Source of the DNA: Grimontia celer
GTDB taxonomy: Bacteria; Pseudomonadota; Gammaproteobacteria; Enterobacterales; Vibrionaceae
Reading direction: 5' to 3'
DNA: 64,000 bases
Assembly: GCF_900055185.1 (NCBI RefSeq)
Contig: NZ_FIZX01000002.1
Coordinates: 1,740,586-1,804,585, forward strand
The notes below the pieces were generated by a model. That model did not search any database. It was not told where the DNA came from and was given only the letters and a program-made list of their open reading frames with translations. The first letter of the stretch is position 1; every line of letters begins with the position of its first letter. This document shows positions 1 through 9,566 of this stretch, piece after piece. The position numbers and the translations under genes are program-made.

Positions 1-1
1 C

Positions 2-1078
2 TACATCTCGAATGATGGCATTACCCATGGTTTGGATATGTTCACCCAAGCAAAAGCTGCTTTCCTAACCGCACTCCGTAATCACATCTTCGCGCCACGA
101 AATCTTGATTACAAAGTGCAGTTCACCGGACCAACCGGCACGAATGCAGTAGAAGCAGCGATGAAGTTGGCGCGCAAAGTGACGGGCCGCACCAACATCG
201 TGACTTTCACCAACGGCTTCCATGGGTGCACCATGGGCGCACTGACGGCCACCGGCAATCAACATCACCGTGGTGGCGCAGGTACGCCTTTATTTGGCAC
301 GTCCCGCATTCCTTATGAAGGCTATGCCGATATTGATGGCCTTGCATTGTTTGAAACCATGCTGAACGACAACTCAAGTGGCCTCGATAAGCCTGCTGCT
401 GTGTTGCTGGAAACCCTACAAGGTGAAGGTGGTCTGAATGTCGCTTCAAACGAGTGGCTGCAGAAGCTGAGCAAAATCTGTAAAGCTCACGGCATTCTGC
501 TGATCGTTGATGATATTCAGGCTGGCTGTGGTCGTACTGGCACATTCTTCAGCTTCGAACCTTCCGGTATCAATCCAGACATCGTGACCCTGTCTAAGTC
601 TATCGGCGGATACGGTTTGCCAATGGCACTGGTGCTGCTGAAACCTGAGTTGGACAAGTGGCTTCCAGGTGAACACAACGGTACTTTCCGTGGTAACAAC
701 CACGCCTTCGTTACGGCAACAAAAGCGATTGAGCAATACTGGCAGAATGATGATTTCGAAGGCCACATTGCTGACCGTAGCCAGCAAGTTTCCAAGACTA
801 TCGACCGCTCGCTGAAGCAACTTTCTTCTCTGTTTGTTCGCGCAAAAGGCCGCGGCATGATGCAAGGTATTGAGTGTAAAAGCGGTGATATCGCCAGCGC
901 GATTTCCCGTCGTTGCTTTGAAAAAGGCATGATCATTGAAACCGCGGGTCCTGACGATGAAGTTGTGAAGTTCTTCTGTCCGCTGACAATCAGTGAGTCA
1001 GAGCTTGAGCAAGGTCTGCACATCTTTGAAAAAGCAGCTCAGGAAGTTGCTAATGAACTTACCCGCAAAGCATCTTAA
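2..1078 (+). CDS. ectB: Diaminobutyrate--2-oxoglutarate transaminase EctB (5' end outside window)
   Basis: This is a class III PLP-dependent aminotransferase making L-2,4-diaminobutyrate from aspartate semialdehyde and glutamate, the first step of ectoine synthesis. The reading frame is open from the first bases of the window ([13 protein letters not shown] before the first Met at 32), so the gene is truncated by the window edge. About 60-70 residues should be missing compared with the roughly 420-aa family. Visible signatures are [16 protein letters not shown] (cofactor phosphate region), the [11 protein letters not shown] segment, and the Schiff-base lysine in LSKSIGGYG (codon 596-598). ectC starts 14 bp after the stop, so the two are co-transcribed. 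ectA is expected just upstream, outside the window. Confidence 0.95.
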   Translation, partial: YISNDGITHGLDMFTQAKAAFLTALRNHIFAPRNLDYKVQFTGPTGTNAVEAAMKLARKVTGRTNIVTFTNGFHGCTMGALTATGNQHHRGGAGTPLFGTSRIPYEGYADIDGLALFETMLNDNSSGLDKPAAVLLETLQGEGGLNVASNEWLQKLSKICKAHGILLIVDDIQAGCGRTGTFFSFEPSGINPDIVTLSKSIGGYGLPMALVLLKPELDKWLPGEHNGTFRGNNHAFVTATKAIEQYWQNDDFEGHIADRSQQVSKTIDRSLKQLSSLFVRAKGRGMMQGIECKSGDIASAISRRCFEKGMIIETAGPDDEVVKFFCPLTISESELEQGLHIFEKAAQEVANELTRKAS

Positions 1079-1092
1079 GGGAAATAAGAAAC

Positions 1093-1479
1093 ATGATCGT
1101 AAGAACTCTGGAAGAGTGTAGAAACAGCGAGCGCCGCGTAGCATCAGAAACCTGGGAAAGTGTTCGTATGCTGCTGAAAGATGATCTGATGGGGTTTTCA
1201 TTCCACATCACGACCATCTTTAAAGGCACTGAAACCCACATTCACTACAAAAACCACTTGGAGTCTGTGTACTGCATGTCTGGCGAAGGTGAAATTGAAG
1301 TGGTAGGTGGTGAAACTTACCCAATCAAACCGGGCACACTTTACATTCTGGACAAACACGATGAACACTTCCTTCGCGCTTACGAAGGTGCGGACATGGT
1401 AATGGCATGTGTATTTAACCCGCCAATTACCGGACAGGAAATTCACGATGAAAACGGCGTTTATCCGCTGGTAGATTAA
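1093..1479 (+). CDS. ectC: L-ectoine synthase EctC
   Basis: A 128-aa cupin-fold enzyme that closes N-gamma-acetyl-diaminobutyrate to ectoine, the compatible solute used in salt stress. The length matches the family. The start [16 protein letters not shown] is the usual EctC N-terminus. The metal/substrate region [21 protein letters not shown] and the C-terminal block [17 protein letters not shown] are present (positions 1231-1374). It lies 14 bp after ectB. A hairpin with a T-run follows the stop codon and separates it from the aspartokinase gene, so the last gene may be expressed at a lower level. Confidence 0.96.
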   Translation: MIVRTLEECRNSERRVASETWESVRMLLKDDLMGFSFHITTIFKGTETHIHYKNHLESVYCMSGEGEIEVVGGETYPIKPGTLYILDKHDEHFLRAYEGADMVMACVFNPPITGQEIHDENGVYPLVD

Positions 1480-1497
1480 TAAAAATATATGTCTTTT

Positions 1498-1520
1498 GGG
1501 GGCCATTTTGCCCCCTTTTT
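1498..1520 (+). terminator. Intrinsic terminator or attenuator between ectC and aspartokinase
   Basis: GGGGGC (1498-1503), loop CATTTT and GCCCCC (1510-1515) are followed by five T. It sits inside what is normally one operon, 29 bp before the downstream start codon, so it probably acts as a partial terminator. Confidence 0.7.
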
Positions 1521-1548
1521 CTATTTACGACAGACAAGGATTGCAATT

Positions 1549-2967
1549 ATGACTTACACCGTTGAGAAAATCGGCGGCACGTCTATGTCGGCATTTGATG
1601 CTGTACTGGACAACATTTTTCTTCGCCCCAAGAACCCGTATAACCGTGTATTTGTAGTTTCTGCCTATGGCGGCATTACTGATGCCCTGCTTGAAAGCAA
1701 ACGTTCTGGCGAGCCAGGCATCTACCAACTGGTTGCCAAGCGTGATGAACAGTGGGCCGATGCCATCGATGCGCTCGAAGTGCGTTTGAAAATGATCAAT
1801 GAAAATCTGTTTGCAGATCCTCTCAACCGTACCCGTGCAGACAACTTCATTGCTGAGCGTCTGAAAGATGCCAAAGACTGTATTTCAAACATTCTCGCGA
1901 CATGTAGCTATGGTCAGTTCACGCTGCGCCAATACCTGCCACAAATCCGAGAGTTTTTATCTTCAATCGGCGAAGCCCACAGCGCTTACAACACTGCTCT
2001 GAAGCTAAGAACTCTTGGTGTAAATGCCAAGTTTGTCGATCTCTCAGGATGGGACAACAAGCTTTCCGGCACGCTGGATGAAGTGATTGTTGAAGCGTTT
2101 AAAGAGGTTGATGTCACTACCGAGCTGCCAATTGTGACTGGCTATGCCTACTGTGACGAAGGCCTGATGAAGACTTATGATCGCGGTTACAGCGAAATGA
2201 CCTTCAGCCGCATTGCCTGCCAAACCTCTGCGGATCTGGCGATTATCCACAAGGAATATCACCTCAGTAGCGCTGATCCTCGTATTGCGGGTCCAGAAAA
2301 CGTATTGCCAATTGGCCAAAGTAACTTTGATGTCGCTGACCAGCTAGCCAACCTCGGCATGGAAGCCATCCACCCGAACGCAGCTTCCGGTCTTCGTAAA
2401 AAAGAAATTCCGCTACAAATCAAAAACACCTTTGAGCCAGAGCACAAAGGCACTTTGATCTCTCAGGCTTACCAACCAGATTCCGAGAAAATCGAAATCA
2501 TTGCAGGTCGCGACAAGGTTTTCGCCCTGCACATTTTTGATCAGGCGATGGTGGGTAACGTTGATAACGTTGGCTATGAACTGATGGAAATGATCGCAGA
2601 CGAAAGCGTAAATCTGGTCGGTAAAGAGATGAGTGCCAACTCCCTCACTTACTATCTCAGCGGTGTCGCTAAGAATCTCAACAAGCTACTTTATCGCGCA
2701 GAAAAACGCTTCCCTGATTCGACAATCACCAGTCACATGGTTGCTCTGATTTCCGCGATTGGTTCACAGATCAATACCAACACTACCTTGAGCAAAGGTG
2801 TCCTGGCGCTGATGAACAGCGATATTTCACCGATTGCTGTTCACTCTTCAATGCGCAACGTCAACGTGCAGTTTGTGGTAAAAGACGAGATGTATGAAGG
2901 TGCTATTCGAGCACTACACGACGAGTTTTTTGTGCAAGCAGCGAAGAAAGACAAGCAAGTCGCTTAG
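1549..2967 (+). CDS. ask: Ectoine-cluster aspartate kinase (Ask_Ect)
   Basis: A 472-aa aspartokinase of the type dedicated to ectoine operons, phosphorylating L-aspartate to supply aspartate semialdehyde. The kinase motif KIGGTSM is at residues 7-13 and VFVVSAYGG at about 36. The aspartate-binding block with FSRIACQTSADLA lies near residues 227-239, and the C-terminal third resembles paired ACT domains (VGNVDNVGYELMEMIADE, HSSMRNVNVQFVV). I chose the ATG at 1549 with AAGGA upstream. The longer open frame from 1489 would run through the terminator hairpin and is unlikely. Dedicated Ask_Ect enzymes often escape lysine/threonine feedback; the sequence alone does not prove that here. Confidence 0.93.
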   Translation: MTYTVEKIGGTSMSAFDAVLDNIFLRPKNPYNRVFVVSAYGGITDALLESKRSGEPGIYQLVAKRDEQWADAIDALEVRLKMINENLFADPLNRTRADNFIAERLKDAKDCISNILATCSYGQFTLRQYLPQIREFLSSIGEAHSAYNTALKLRTLGVNAKFVDLSGWDNKLSGTLDEVIVEAFKEVDVTTELPIVTGYAYCDEGLMKTYDRGYSEMTFSRIACQTSADLAIIHKEYHLSSADPRIAGPENVLPIGQSNFDVADQLANLGMEAIHPNAASGLRKKEIPLQIKNTFEPEHKGTLISQAYQPDSEKIEIIAGRDKVFALHIFDQAMVGNVDNVGYELMEMIADESVNLVGKEMSANSLTYYLSGVAKNLNKLLYRAEKRFPDSTITSHMVALISAIGSQINTNTTLSKGVLALMNSDISPIAVHSSMRNVNVQFVVKDEMYEGAIRALHDEFFVQAAKKDKQVA

Positions 2968-2997
2968 ATTACTGCCCTCATTTTTACATTAACGCCT

Positions 2998-3024
2998 AAG
3001 CCGGAGTTATCTCCGGCTTTTTAT
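2998..3024 (+). terminator. Intrinsic terminator of the ectoine operon
   Basis: AAGCCGGAG and CTCCGGCTT (9-bp stem, loop TTAT) followed by a T-rich tract, 30 bp after the aspartokinase stop codon. Confidence 0.9.
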
Positions 3025-3609
3025 ATTTAAATAGTGGAAACGAATTTGTTGTCGCCACTTATACCCAAACAACTTAAGGTGCTTGGGTATAGGCATAACA
3101 TCTTGAAAAAATCAAATACCAGCCGTTTTTGTAACGCTAGAATTCTCATACATGAATTGTTAAAAATGTAAGATATTCTTTCCTACCGTCTCGTTAGGCG
3201 AATATTCATTGAACAAACAAAATAATGATTTCCACCCTATATTTTTCAATATCTTAAGAAATCACATAAGCCAAACAGTCGCCGTCACACAATCCCATAA
3301 AACAATGTGCGCAACAATTTCGTTACACAACCGATAAAAAGAGCACCAACCACCAACCAAACCCACTGTTTTTTACGAGTTATATCGTATTAATTGTGCA
3401 ACAAGCCAACGGATAAAGCATTTAAATATCAACTTAATCATCATTTCACCTTCACTATTAAAATTAATTAAAAAATCGCAAGCCGAATAGTTGCCAAATT
3501 TCCTCTACACATTCATTGATAAAAGTCAGCTGTTTTAACGTAGCTGAAAATAGATAGGTATTTATCGCTGTTACCTCTAACCCATAAATACACATTGGTG
3601 AACAAATAA
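3025..3609. other. AT-rich intergenic region upstream of the protease
   Basis: About 580 bp without a credible gene. It holds an 8-bp inverted repeat ATACCCAA/TTGGGTAT (3061-3068 and 3083-3090), of a kind seen between genes in Vibrionaceae. The rest is AT-rich and presumably carries the protease promoter and its control sites. I found no strong promoter match. A 72-codon minus-strand frame crossing the protease start has no ribosome-binding site and looks spurious. Confidence 0.5.
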
Positions 3610-5931
3610 ATGAAACCGAAATTTTATATGCTGTCTCTTGGCGTCGCGCTCGCAGTAACATCGCTGCCCTCTGTTGCTGCACAACGGATTAATCTCGAAC
3701 TTTCTAGCTTTGCCAAATCGGACAATCAGATTGAAGCATTACTGGAGGGCCAGTCTTACATAGAGGGCTTTTCAGGAAGAGACCTTAGCGGTAACGAGGT
3801 GGTGAGAATTAATCAAACCTATCAAGGTCTTCCCATTTATGGAGAGAGCTTTGTAGCAAACAAGGGTCTGCTAGGACGTTTCAGCGGCTTTGTTGGGAGC
3901 GCTATCACTGGTATCGAACAAGACCTCCCGACAACAACACCCTCAATTAGCGATGATGAAGCACTGTCAACCTTACTTGCACTAAAAGGACACGAGCTAT
4001 ACCAGATCCAACATCCCGAAAAGCAGCTCATGGTTTGGTTGGACGAAAATGATACCGCCCACCTAGTATGGAAGGTCTCGTATGTTGTTTACAGCGATAA
4101 GCCAACACGCCCTATTAGCTTTATTGACGCACTATCCGGTAAAGTGCTGGACAGCTGGGAAGGCCTAAATCATGCGCAAAGCACAGGGCCGGGTGGAAAT
4201 CAAAAAACCGGCCGCTACCATTTTGGTACTGACTATCCTGCATTTGACGTTACGCAGTCTGGAAGCACATGTTATTTGGACAGCGAAAACGTCGAAACTC
4301 TAGATATGAGGCATCAAAAAAGTGGAGGCACTGTCCATAGTTTTAACTGCTTCGAAAACAGTGAACGAGAGGTCAACGGCGCCTACTCCCCGTTAAATGA
4401 CGCTCATGCCTTCGGACAAATTGTTTTTAACATGTATAAGGAGTGGTATGGCATCGCTCCCATACGCCAGAAACTTCGTATGCGGGTTCACTACGACCGT
4501 AATTACGAAAATGCTTTCTGGGACGGCCAACAAATGACATTCGGAGACGGTCAATCCTACTTTTATCCTCTTGTTTCTCTGGATGTTGTTTCTCATGAAG
4601 TCAGCCATGGTGTCACTCAGCAAAACTCCGATCTGGAGTACAAAAATCAGTCGGGAGGCATTAACGAAGCGTTTTCTGATATTGCAGGCGCAGCGGCAAT
4701 TTATTATCTGGAAGGAAGCTACAACTGGAAAATTGGTGACAGGATCAAGAAAGGTAGTGGTGCCATGCGCCATATGGATAATCCTCCACTGGACGGAAAA
4801 TCCATTGGCCATGCTAAAGACTACTATTCAGGGATAGATGTACACCACAGCTCTGGAGTATTTAACAAAGCCTTCTATCTATTGGCCACGAAGCCGGATT
4901 GGGATATACGCAAAGGGTTTGATATTTTCCTTCACGCAAACCAGCTTTACTGGCAGGCAAGATCAACGTTTAACCATGCTGCGTCAGGCGTTTTCAATGC
5001 CGCCAGTGACTTGGGGTACTGTGTCGATGATGTCGTTGACGCCTTCCAACAAGTGGGGGTCGCTGCTGGCAGCAAAACGGGTGAGCACTGCAAAGACGTT
5101 TCTCCTGTTGTTGATGCTTCTTTCTCACATAAAACCAAAGCACTAACCGCAGTATTCAGCAACCTTTCGACAGGCCCGATTGCTTCATATCAATGGGATT
5201 TCGGTGATGGCCGCTCTTCTTCTCAGCAGAGTCCGTCACACACTTATGCGACAAGTGGGACTTATTCAGTCTCGTTGAGAGTCGCTGATAACAAGGGGAA
5301 CAGTGACGTTGCAGTTAATACGGTAACAGTGTCTGATTCAGACAATTCATGTTCAGTTGCTGCTTGGGATCCCAACAAGAGCTATTCCTCAGGTGATATT
5401 GTGAGTTTTCAAGGTAAAACGTACAAAGCGACTTGGTGGTCTACTGGCGCACAACCGGATATTTACCCTCAAGTCTGGTTGGTAAACGGAGACTGCCATA
5501 CATCACCGGGAGATAACCTCCCTCCTATTGCAGATTTCAGTTTCTCCGCTTCAGCACTGACCGTCAGCTTCCAAAATATATCAACCGATGATGTTGGCAT
5601 TGCTAGCCAAACATGGCAGTTTGGGGACGGCACTGAGTCATCAGAAAAAAGCCCGACGCATACTTACCAACAGCAAGGTAGCTATGGAGTGAAGCTTATT
5701 GTGACTGATACCAAGGGAGTGACCGACGAGAAAGTCACCACGATTGTGGTTTCCAATGATAATCCGACAACAGAGTGCTATCCCGTTTGGCAGTCAGGTA
5801 CGGTTTACAGCACTGGAGAGCGCGTTTCCCATAAAGGCAGTGCGTATGAAGCAAAATGGTGGACGCAAAATGAAGAGCCTGGTACGACGGGCGAGTGGGG
5901 AGTTTGGAAGAACTTGGGGCCCTGTTCTTAA
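3610..5931 (+). CDS. Secreted M4 (vibriolysin-type) metalloprotease with two PKD and two chitin-binding domains
   Basis: A 773-aa secreted zinc endopeptidase precursor. A signal peptide of about 24 residues (cleavage near SVAAQ) precedes an FTP-type inhibitory propeptide (to about 190) containing VVRINQTYQGLPIYGESFVA. The thermolysin-family catalytic domain (about 195-495) carries HEVSH at 329-333 and the third zinc ligand E353 in GGINEAFSD, exactly 20 residues after the second His. The tail repeats one unit twice: PKD (about 499-577, WDFGDG) plus a CBM5/12-like module (581-630, KATWW), then PKD (637-716, WQFGDG) plus a second CBM5/12-like module (724-773, AKWWTQ). The binding modules suggest action on chitin-associated protein; secretion is probably type II. 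It appears monocistronic, flanked by terminators. Confidence 0.93.
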   Translation: MKPKFYMLSLGVALAVTSLPSVAAQRINLELSSFAKSDNQIEALLEGQSYIEGFSGRDLSGNEVVRINQTYQGLPIYGESFVANKGLLGRFSGFVGSAITGIEQDLPTTTPSISDDEALSTLLALKGHELYQIQHPEKQLMVWLDENDTAHLVWKVSYVVYSDKPTRPISFIDALSGKVLDSWEGLNHAQSTGPGGNQKTGRYHFGTDYPAFDVTQSGSTCYLDSENVETLDMRHQKSGGTVHSFNCFENSEREVNGAYSPLNDAHAFGQIVFNMYKEWYGIAPIRQKLRMRVHYDRNYENAFWDGQQMTFGDGQSYFYPLVSLDVVSHEVSHGVTQQNSDLEYKNQSGGINEAFSDIAGAAAIYYLEGSYNWKIGDRIKKGSGAMRHMDNPPLDGKSIGHAKDYYSGIDVHHSSGVFNKAFYLLATKPDWDIRKGFDIFLHANQLYWQARSTFNHAASGVFNAASDLGYCVDDVVDAFQQVGVAAGSKTGEHCKDVSPVVDASFSHKTKALTAVFSNLSTGPIASYQWDFGDGRSSSQQSPSHTYATSGTYSVSLRVADNKGNSDVAVNTVTVSDSDNSCSVAAWDPNKSYSSGDIVSFQGKTYKATWWSTGAQPDIYPQVWLVNGDCHTSPGDNLPPIADFSFSASALTVSFQNISTDDVGIASQTWQFGDGTESSEKSPTHTYQQQGSYGVKLIVTDTKGVTDEKVTTIVVSNDNPTTECYPVWQSGTVYSTGERVSHKGSAYEAKWWTQNEEPGTTGEWGVWKNLGPCS

Positions 5932-5942
5932 CTCTGTAAATT

Positions 5943-5970
5943 AAAAAAGAGCAGCTTGGCTGCTCTTTTT
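5943..5970. terminator. Bidirectional terminator between convergent genes
   Basis: A6 GAGCAG, loop, CTGCTC T6. The A-run and T-run on opposite sides make it usable from both strands, ending the protease and the convergent reductase gene. Confidence 0.85.
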
Positions 5971-5996
5971 TACTGGCTGTTCGGGGGCTTAATGCG

Positions 5997-6863
5997 TCAC
6001 TGGGCCTTAATAAGAACGGAAGTATCCATTCGACCAAAACCTTGAGCTTGAAGGCTGGCGTACTTTTCATCCACCTCTTTGGTGAGTGGTAATTCTATAC
6101 CCTTGCCAGTGGCCTCATCCAAACAGATCCCCAAGTCTTTGCGCATCCAGTCAATAGCAAATCCAAAATCGAATTTGTCCTGCGCCATGGTGATGGCACG
6201 ATTTTCCATCTGCCACGAACCCGCTGCACCGTGCTTGAGTACATTCACCATTTGTTCAATATCCAGACCTGAGGCCTGCGCCAATACCAACGCTTCACTT
6301 AAGCCCTGCAAGATACCTGTGATACAGATTTGGTTCACCATTTTACAGCGCTGACCCTGACCATTTTTACCCATCAAAACGACTTGTTTGGCGTAAGCAT
6401 CAATCACAGGCTTCACCGCATCAAAGACTGTCTGGTCGCCGCCACACATTACGGTTAATACCCCGTTTTCCGCGCCTGCCTGACCGCCAGAAACAGGCGC
6501 ATCAATAAAGTGGATACCTTTATCCTGACATGCGACAGAGAGTTCTTCAGCCAACGTTGCGGATGTAGTGGTGTGATCCACCAGCACACTCCCTGCTTTC
6601 ATACTGGCCAGTACGCCATCATCGCCATAAATCACACTGCGGACATCATCATCATTGCCAACACACACAAAGACCACATCACAGCTTTGTGCAGCCTCAC
6701 GTGGCGTAACGGCGAAGTCAGCTTTGTATTCATCTGCCCAAGCTTGAGCTTTTGAAGTGGTACGGTTGAAAACGGTGGTGTTGAATCCAGCGTTTTTGAG
6801 ATGGCCTGCCATCGGATAGCCCATAACGCCGAGACCGATAAATGCGACTTTTTCCTGAGCCAT
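5997..6863 (-). CDS. NAD(P)-dependent beta-hydroxyacid dehydrogenase (3-hydroxyisobutyrate dehydrogenase family)
   Basis: A 288-aa oxidoreductase of the 3-hydroxyisobutyrate / tartronate-semialdehyde reductase family. The Rossmann motif GLGVMG is at residues 10-15, the substrate loop DAPVSGGQAG at 121-130, and the catalytic lysine K174 in GQGQRCKMVNQ. Length and motif spacing are typical. The family is too broad to fix the substrate (3-hydroxyisobutyrate, tartronate semialdehyde, or succinic/glyoxylic semialdehyde). A MocR-type aminotransferase-like regulator is transcribed divergently 186 bp away and may control it. Confidence 0.88.
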   Translation of the reverse strand: MAQEKVAFIGLGVMGYPMAGHLKNAGFNTTVFNRTTSKAQAWADEYKADFAVTPREAAQSCDVVFVCVGNDDDVRSVIYGDDGVLASMKAGSVLVDHTTTSATLAEELSVACQDKGIHFIDAPVSGGQAGAENGVLTVMCGGDQTVFDAVKPVIDAYAKQVVLMGKNGQGQRCKMVNQICITGILQGLSEALVLAQASGLDIEQMVNVLKHGAAGSWQMENRAITMAQDKFDFGFAIDWMRKDLGICLDEATGKGIELPLTKEVDEKYASLQAQGFGRMDTSVLIKAQ

Positions 6864-7049
6864 GATGACTTCTCCTTTTGGTATGCGTTGATGTCCGTGA
6901 TGAAGTTCGTTTAACCATTTCTTGAGCGACTATAATTGCATCAATTGACATATGTCAATTTTAAATAATGACATAATTAAGTTATTTCAATTATTCGCAC
7001 CTTTGGTCATAATTTAGTCCATGCCGCGAGCAGACACAGGAAAGACCTT

Positions 7050-8393
7050 TTGAGTGAAACCAAATTCAAAGACATTGCCAATCAGATAACCTCTCGAATC
7101 GAGCAAGGTATTTACGCCGCTGGGGCCAAACTACCGCCTCACAGGGAATTGGCCAATGAACTTGGCACCACGCCAGCCACCGTTTCAAAAGCCTATAAGC
7201 TACTGGCGGAATTAGGACGTGTTGAATCATTTGTTGGGCGTGGCACCTTCGTTCGGGACAAGTCTGCTCTTAATCAGGTTATCCAACCTCAGCACCAGGA
7301 ATTAGATTTTAACTTTTCTATTCTCCAGCCCTGTTTGGTTTTGAACCTCAATGCACTTACCGAGGCATATACTCAGGCAGCTGAAACCCTTTCACCGACG
7401 TTACTCGCGTATGCTGATGACTCAGGCCATTCTGCCCACCGGGCGGCTGGAGCAATCTGGTTGCAGAAACATGGCCTCCAATCTGCAAGCTCCGAGAATG
7501 TACTGCTAACAAACGGTGCGCAGCACGCATTGTCGCTCTTAGTTGAAACTTTGACAGAGCCTGGAGACACCATCGCGGTCGAAGCGCTGACATACCCCGG
7601 TATTCTGGCGATTGCCAATCTCGCTGGCCGAGAGGTTGTCGGTGTTAACCTTGATGATGATGGCCTCTGTCCCAAACATTTGAGGAAGGTGATCAAGCAG
7701 CACTCCCCGAAGCTGGTTATCTGCATTCCCTCACACCAAAACCCAACTGGCATCACCATGTCTGTTTCAAGACGTCAGGCAATCGCCGACGTCATCAAAG
7801 CCTCTTCAACTTATCTGGTCGAAGATGACATCTATGCCTTCTTGAACAATACTCCCATCCCAGCTATTTCTGACCTGCTGCCGCAGCAAAGCATCTATAT
7901 CACCAGTTTGTCGAAAGCTGTCAGTCCAGCGATGCGCTGCGGTTATATCAAAGCACCGGATGCCTTACTGCCTGTTCTGGCTGCTCATATCCGCGCCAAC
8001 ATCTGGCTGGCTTCTCCCATTAACTTCGCGGCTGCGACAGGCCTGATTGAACAAGGTACCGCCTTTGAACTGGCCAGCGCACAACTTCGCGAGGCAGAGT
8101 ATCGCCAAACTGTGGCAGCAGATATCCTCAAAGACTTCTACGAAACAGCGTCGGGTTTTCATATCTGGTTGAAGTTACCTGAACATTGGCGGGTAGACAG
8201 ATTGGTAGAAGAAGCGAAAAAGCGTGCGATTCTTGTCAGTCACGGCGGGTATTTTTCAGTCGGTGACACCCCTAATTGCGTCCGACTGTCGCTGATGTCT
8301 ATAAGCTCAAGAGATCGGTTTGAAGAAGGGCTAATCCAATTCGCAGAATTATTGGCCAGCAAACCTATGCCATTCAGTGATTTCCTGAATTAA
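7050..8393 (+). CDS. MocR/GntR-family regulator with aminotransferase-like domain
   Basis: A 447-aa protein with an N-terminal GntR winged helix (about 1-75; LPPHRELANELGTTPATVSKAYKLL covers the recognition helix) joined to a fold-type I aminotransferase domain (about 110-440). The PLP lysine is seen in SLSKAVSPAMRCG. MocR proteins usually sense PLP or an amino compound and regulate one or two neighbouring genes; the divergent dehydrogenase is the likely target. The start is a TTG at 7050, supported by AGGAAAG six bases upstream. No in-frame ATG is available nearby. Confidence 0.9.
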   Translation: MSETKFKDIANQITSRIEQGIYAAGAKLPPHRELANELGTTPATVSKAYKLLAELGRVESFVGRGTFVRDKSALNQVIQPQHQELDFNFSILQPCLVLNLNALTEAYTQAAETLSPTLLAYADDSGHSAHRAAGAIWLQKHGLQSASSENVLLTNGAQHALSLLVETLTEPGDTIAVEALTYPGILAIANLAGREVVGVNLDDDGLCPKHLRKVIKQHSPKLVICIPSHQNPTGITMSVSRRQAIADVIKASSTYLVEDDIYAFLNNTPIPAISDLLPQQSIYITSLSKAVSPAMRCGYIKAPDALLPVLAAHIRANIWLASPINFAAATGLIEQGTAFELASAQLREAEYRQTVAADILKDFYETASGFHIWLKLPEHWRVDRLVEEAKKRAILVSHGGYFSVGDTPNCVRLSLMSISSRDRFEEGLIQFAELLASKPMPFSDFLN

Positions 8394-8465
8394 CGACACA
8401 GGAATAAAGCACCTTTGGAATGAAAGTGTTACTCTTACGGCGAAATTTCCCATGAGAATTGAAAA

Positions 8466-8819
8466 ATGAGCAAACTAACTGCAGACGTTCAGGCAAATCT
8501 GATGTTGTTCGTTGAAGAAACCAAGCGTACTAACGTGGTTTGGGGTCTGAAAAACGAAGAGGAAGGCTGGCTAGCTTGTGACTCGAGCGAGTTCGAAGAA
8601 AGCGAAGTGATGCCATTCTGGTCTTCAAAAGAAGACGCTGCGCAACACAACGTCGATGAGTGGGCTGATTTCGAAATCACTGAAATCCCACTGGATGTGT
8701 TTGTTGAAGACTGGCTTATCACGCTGGATGAAGACGGCGTGCTGGTCGGTACCAACTGGAATGCAGAGCTGGAAGGCAAAGAAGTCGAGCCTTCTGAGCT
8801 GGCGAAGATGTACCTGTAA
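8466..8819 (+). CDS. DUF2750 domain protein
   Basis: A 117-aa acidic cytoplasmic protein matching the DUF2750 pattern: a WGL-x-GW segment, MPFWSSKEDA, then IPLDVFVEDWLITLDEDG and GTNWNAELEGKEVEP near the C-terminus. The function is unknown. The gene stands alone with its own terminator. The start has only a weak ribosome-binding site (GAGAATTGAAAA), but the family N-terminus fits it. Confidence 0.85.
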   Translation: MSKLTADVQANLMLFVEETKRTNVVWGLKNEEEGWLACDSSEFEESEVMPFWSSKEDAAQHNVDEWADFEITEIPLDVFVEDWLITLDEDGVLVGTNWNAELEGKEVEPSELAKMYL

Positions 8820-8834
8820 GGGTCATCATTTCCC

Positions 8835-8865
8835 AAAAAGCCGCGACCATGTTCGCGGCTTTTTC
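8835..8865. terminator. Bidirectional intrinsic terminator
   Basis: AAAAAGCCGCGA, loop CCATGT, TCGCGGCTTTTT. It serves the DUF2750 gene and the convergent MOSC gene, whose stop codon is a few bases away. Confidence 0.9.
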
Positions 8866-8867
8866 GT

Positions 8868-9554
8868 TTAGGCGAAAATGCCTTTCAGCCTTGGCGTCCA
8901 GTTTTCTACTTGCTGCGTTTCCATGCGTTTGTGGACGGTACGCGTCCAGCTAGCTGACAACCCCTCCTGCGCCGCAATTAATCTCAAGCCTTCCGGGTTT
9001 AATGGATCGCCAAAGTAGTAATCGCAGGTTTGTTTGATGGTCAAAGCGTTTTCAGCGCGCTCAATCAAAATCAAAGGCTCTGCAGCACTGACAAACCCCG
9101 GCGTGATCACACGATACAACCAGCCGCATTTGGCCGTTTCCTGCATCACCTCTGAAAACGTCTCTACATCCCAACGCTTGTTGAGCTTGTAACACGGTGA
9201 GCGGGGCTGACTTACCTGAATTACTGCTTTACCCCACTGATATTTATCACCAATGCAGACATCGTCTTCTGTCATGCCTTCAGTGCTGATGTTTTCCCCC
9301 ATCCCTGCGGGCTGCCAGTCGGCCTTATCACCAAACTTTGTGCGCCAAAAGTCATAATGCTCAGAAGGATACTGATGCAATGCCCTTTCAACACCACCAT
9401 GGTGTTTGTCAGACGCACACTCATCCCCCTGAAGCCCCAGTGCGGATAGGAATATTTCCCCTTCGATCGGCTGCTTTCCCATGGCAGTCATCATGCCAAA
9501 CTGACTTTTCACTTTTCCGGTAAAGACCTTGTTGATGGAATACATTTTTTGCAT
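8868..9554 (-). CDS. MOSC domain protein (YiiM-like)
   Basis: A 228-aa MOSC protein. Signatures are GLQGDECASDKHHGGVERAL (residues about 41-60), GMGENISTEGM, and the conserved cysteine in QPRSPCYKLNKR, the residue thought to bind the molybdenum cofactor in YiiM-type N-hydroxylated-base reductases. The C-terminal 3-alpha segment typical of YiiM (LNPEGLRLIAAQEGLSASW) is present. The probable role is a molybdoenzyme handling N-hydroxylated compounds, inferred from family. A start at the second Met (residue 4) is equally possible. Confidence 0.88.
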   Translation of the reverse strand: MQKMYSINKVFTGKVKSQFGMMTAMGKQPIEGEIFLSALGLQGDECASDKHHGGVERALHQYPSEHYDFWRTKFGDKADWQPAGMGENISTEGMTEDDVCIGDKYQWGKAVIQVSQPRSPCYKLNKRWDVETFSEVMQETAKCGWLYRVITPGFVSAAEPLILIERAENALTIKQTCDYYFGDPLNPEGLRLIAAQEGLSASWTRTVHKRMETQQVENWTPRLKGIFA

Positions 9555-9566
9555 CGTCCTTCCCTG

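Noticed and set aside
3464-3682. 72-codon minus-strand frame across the protease start
   Set aside because: No ribosome-binding site, overlaps the protease signal peptide codons, and composition is not protein-like.
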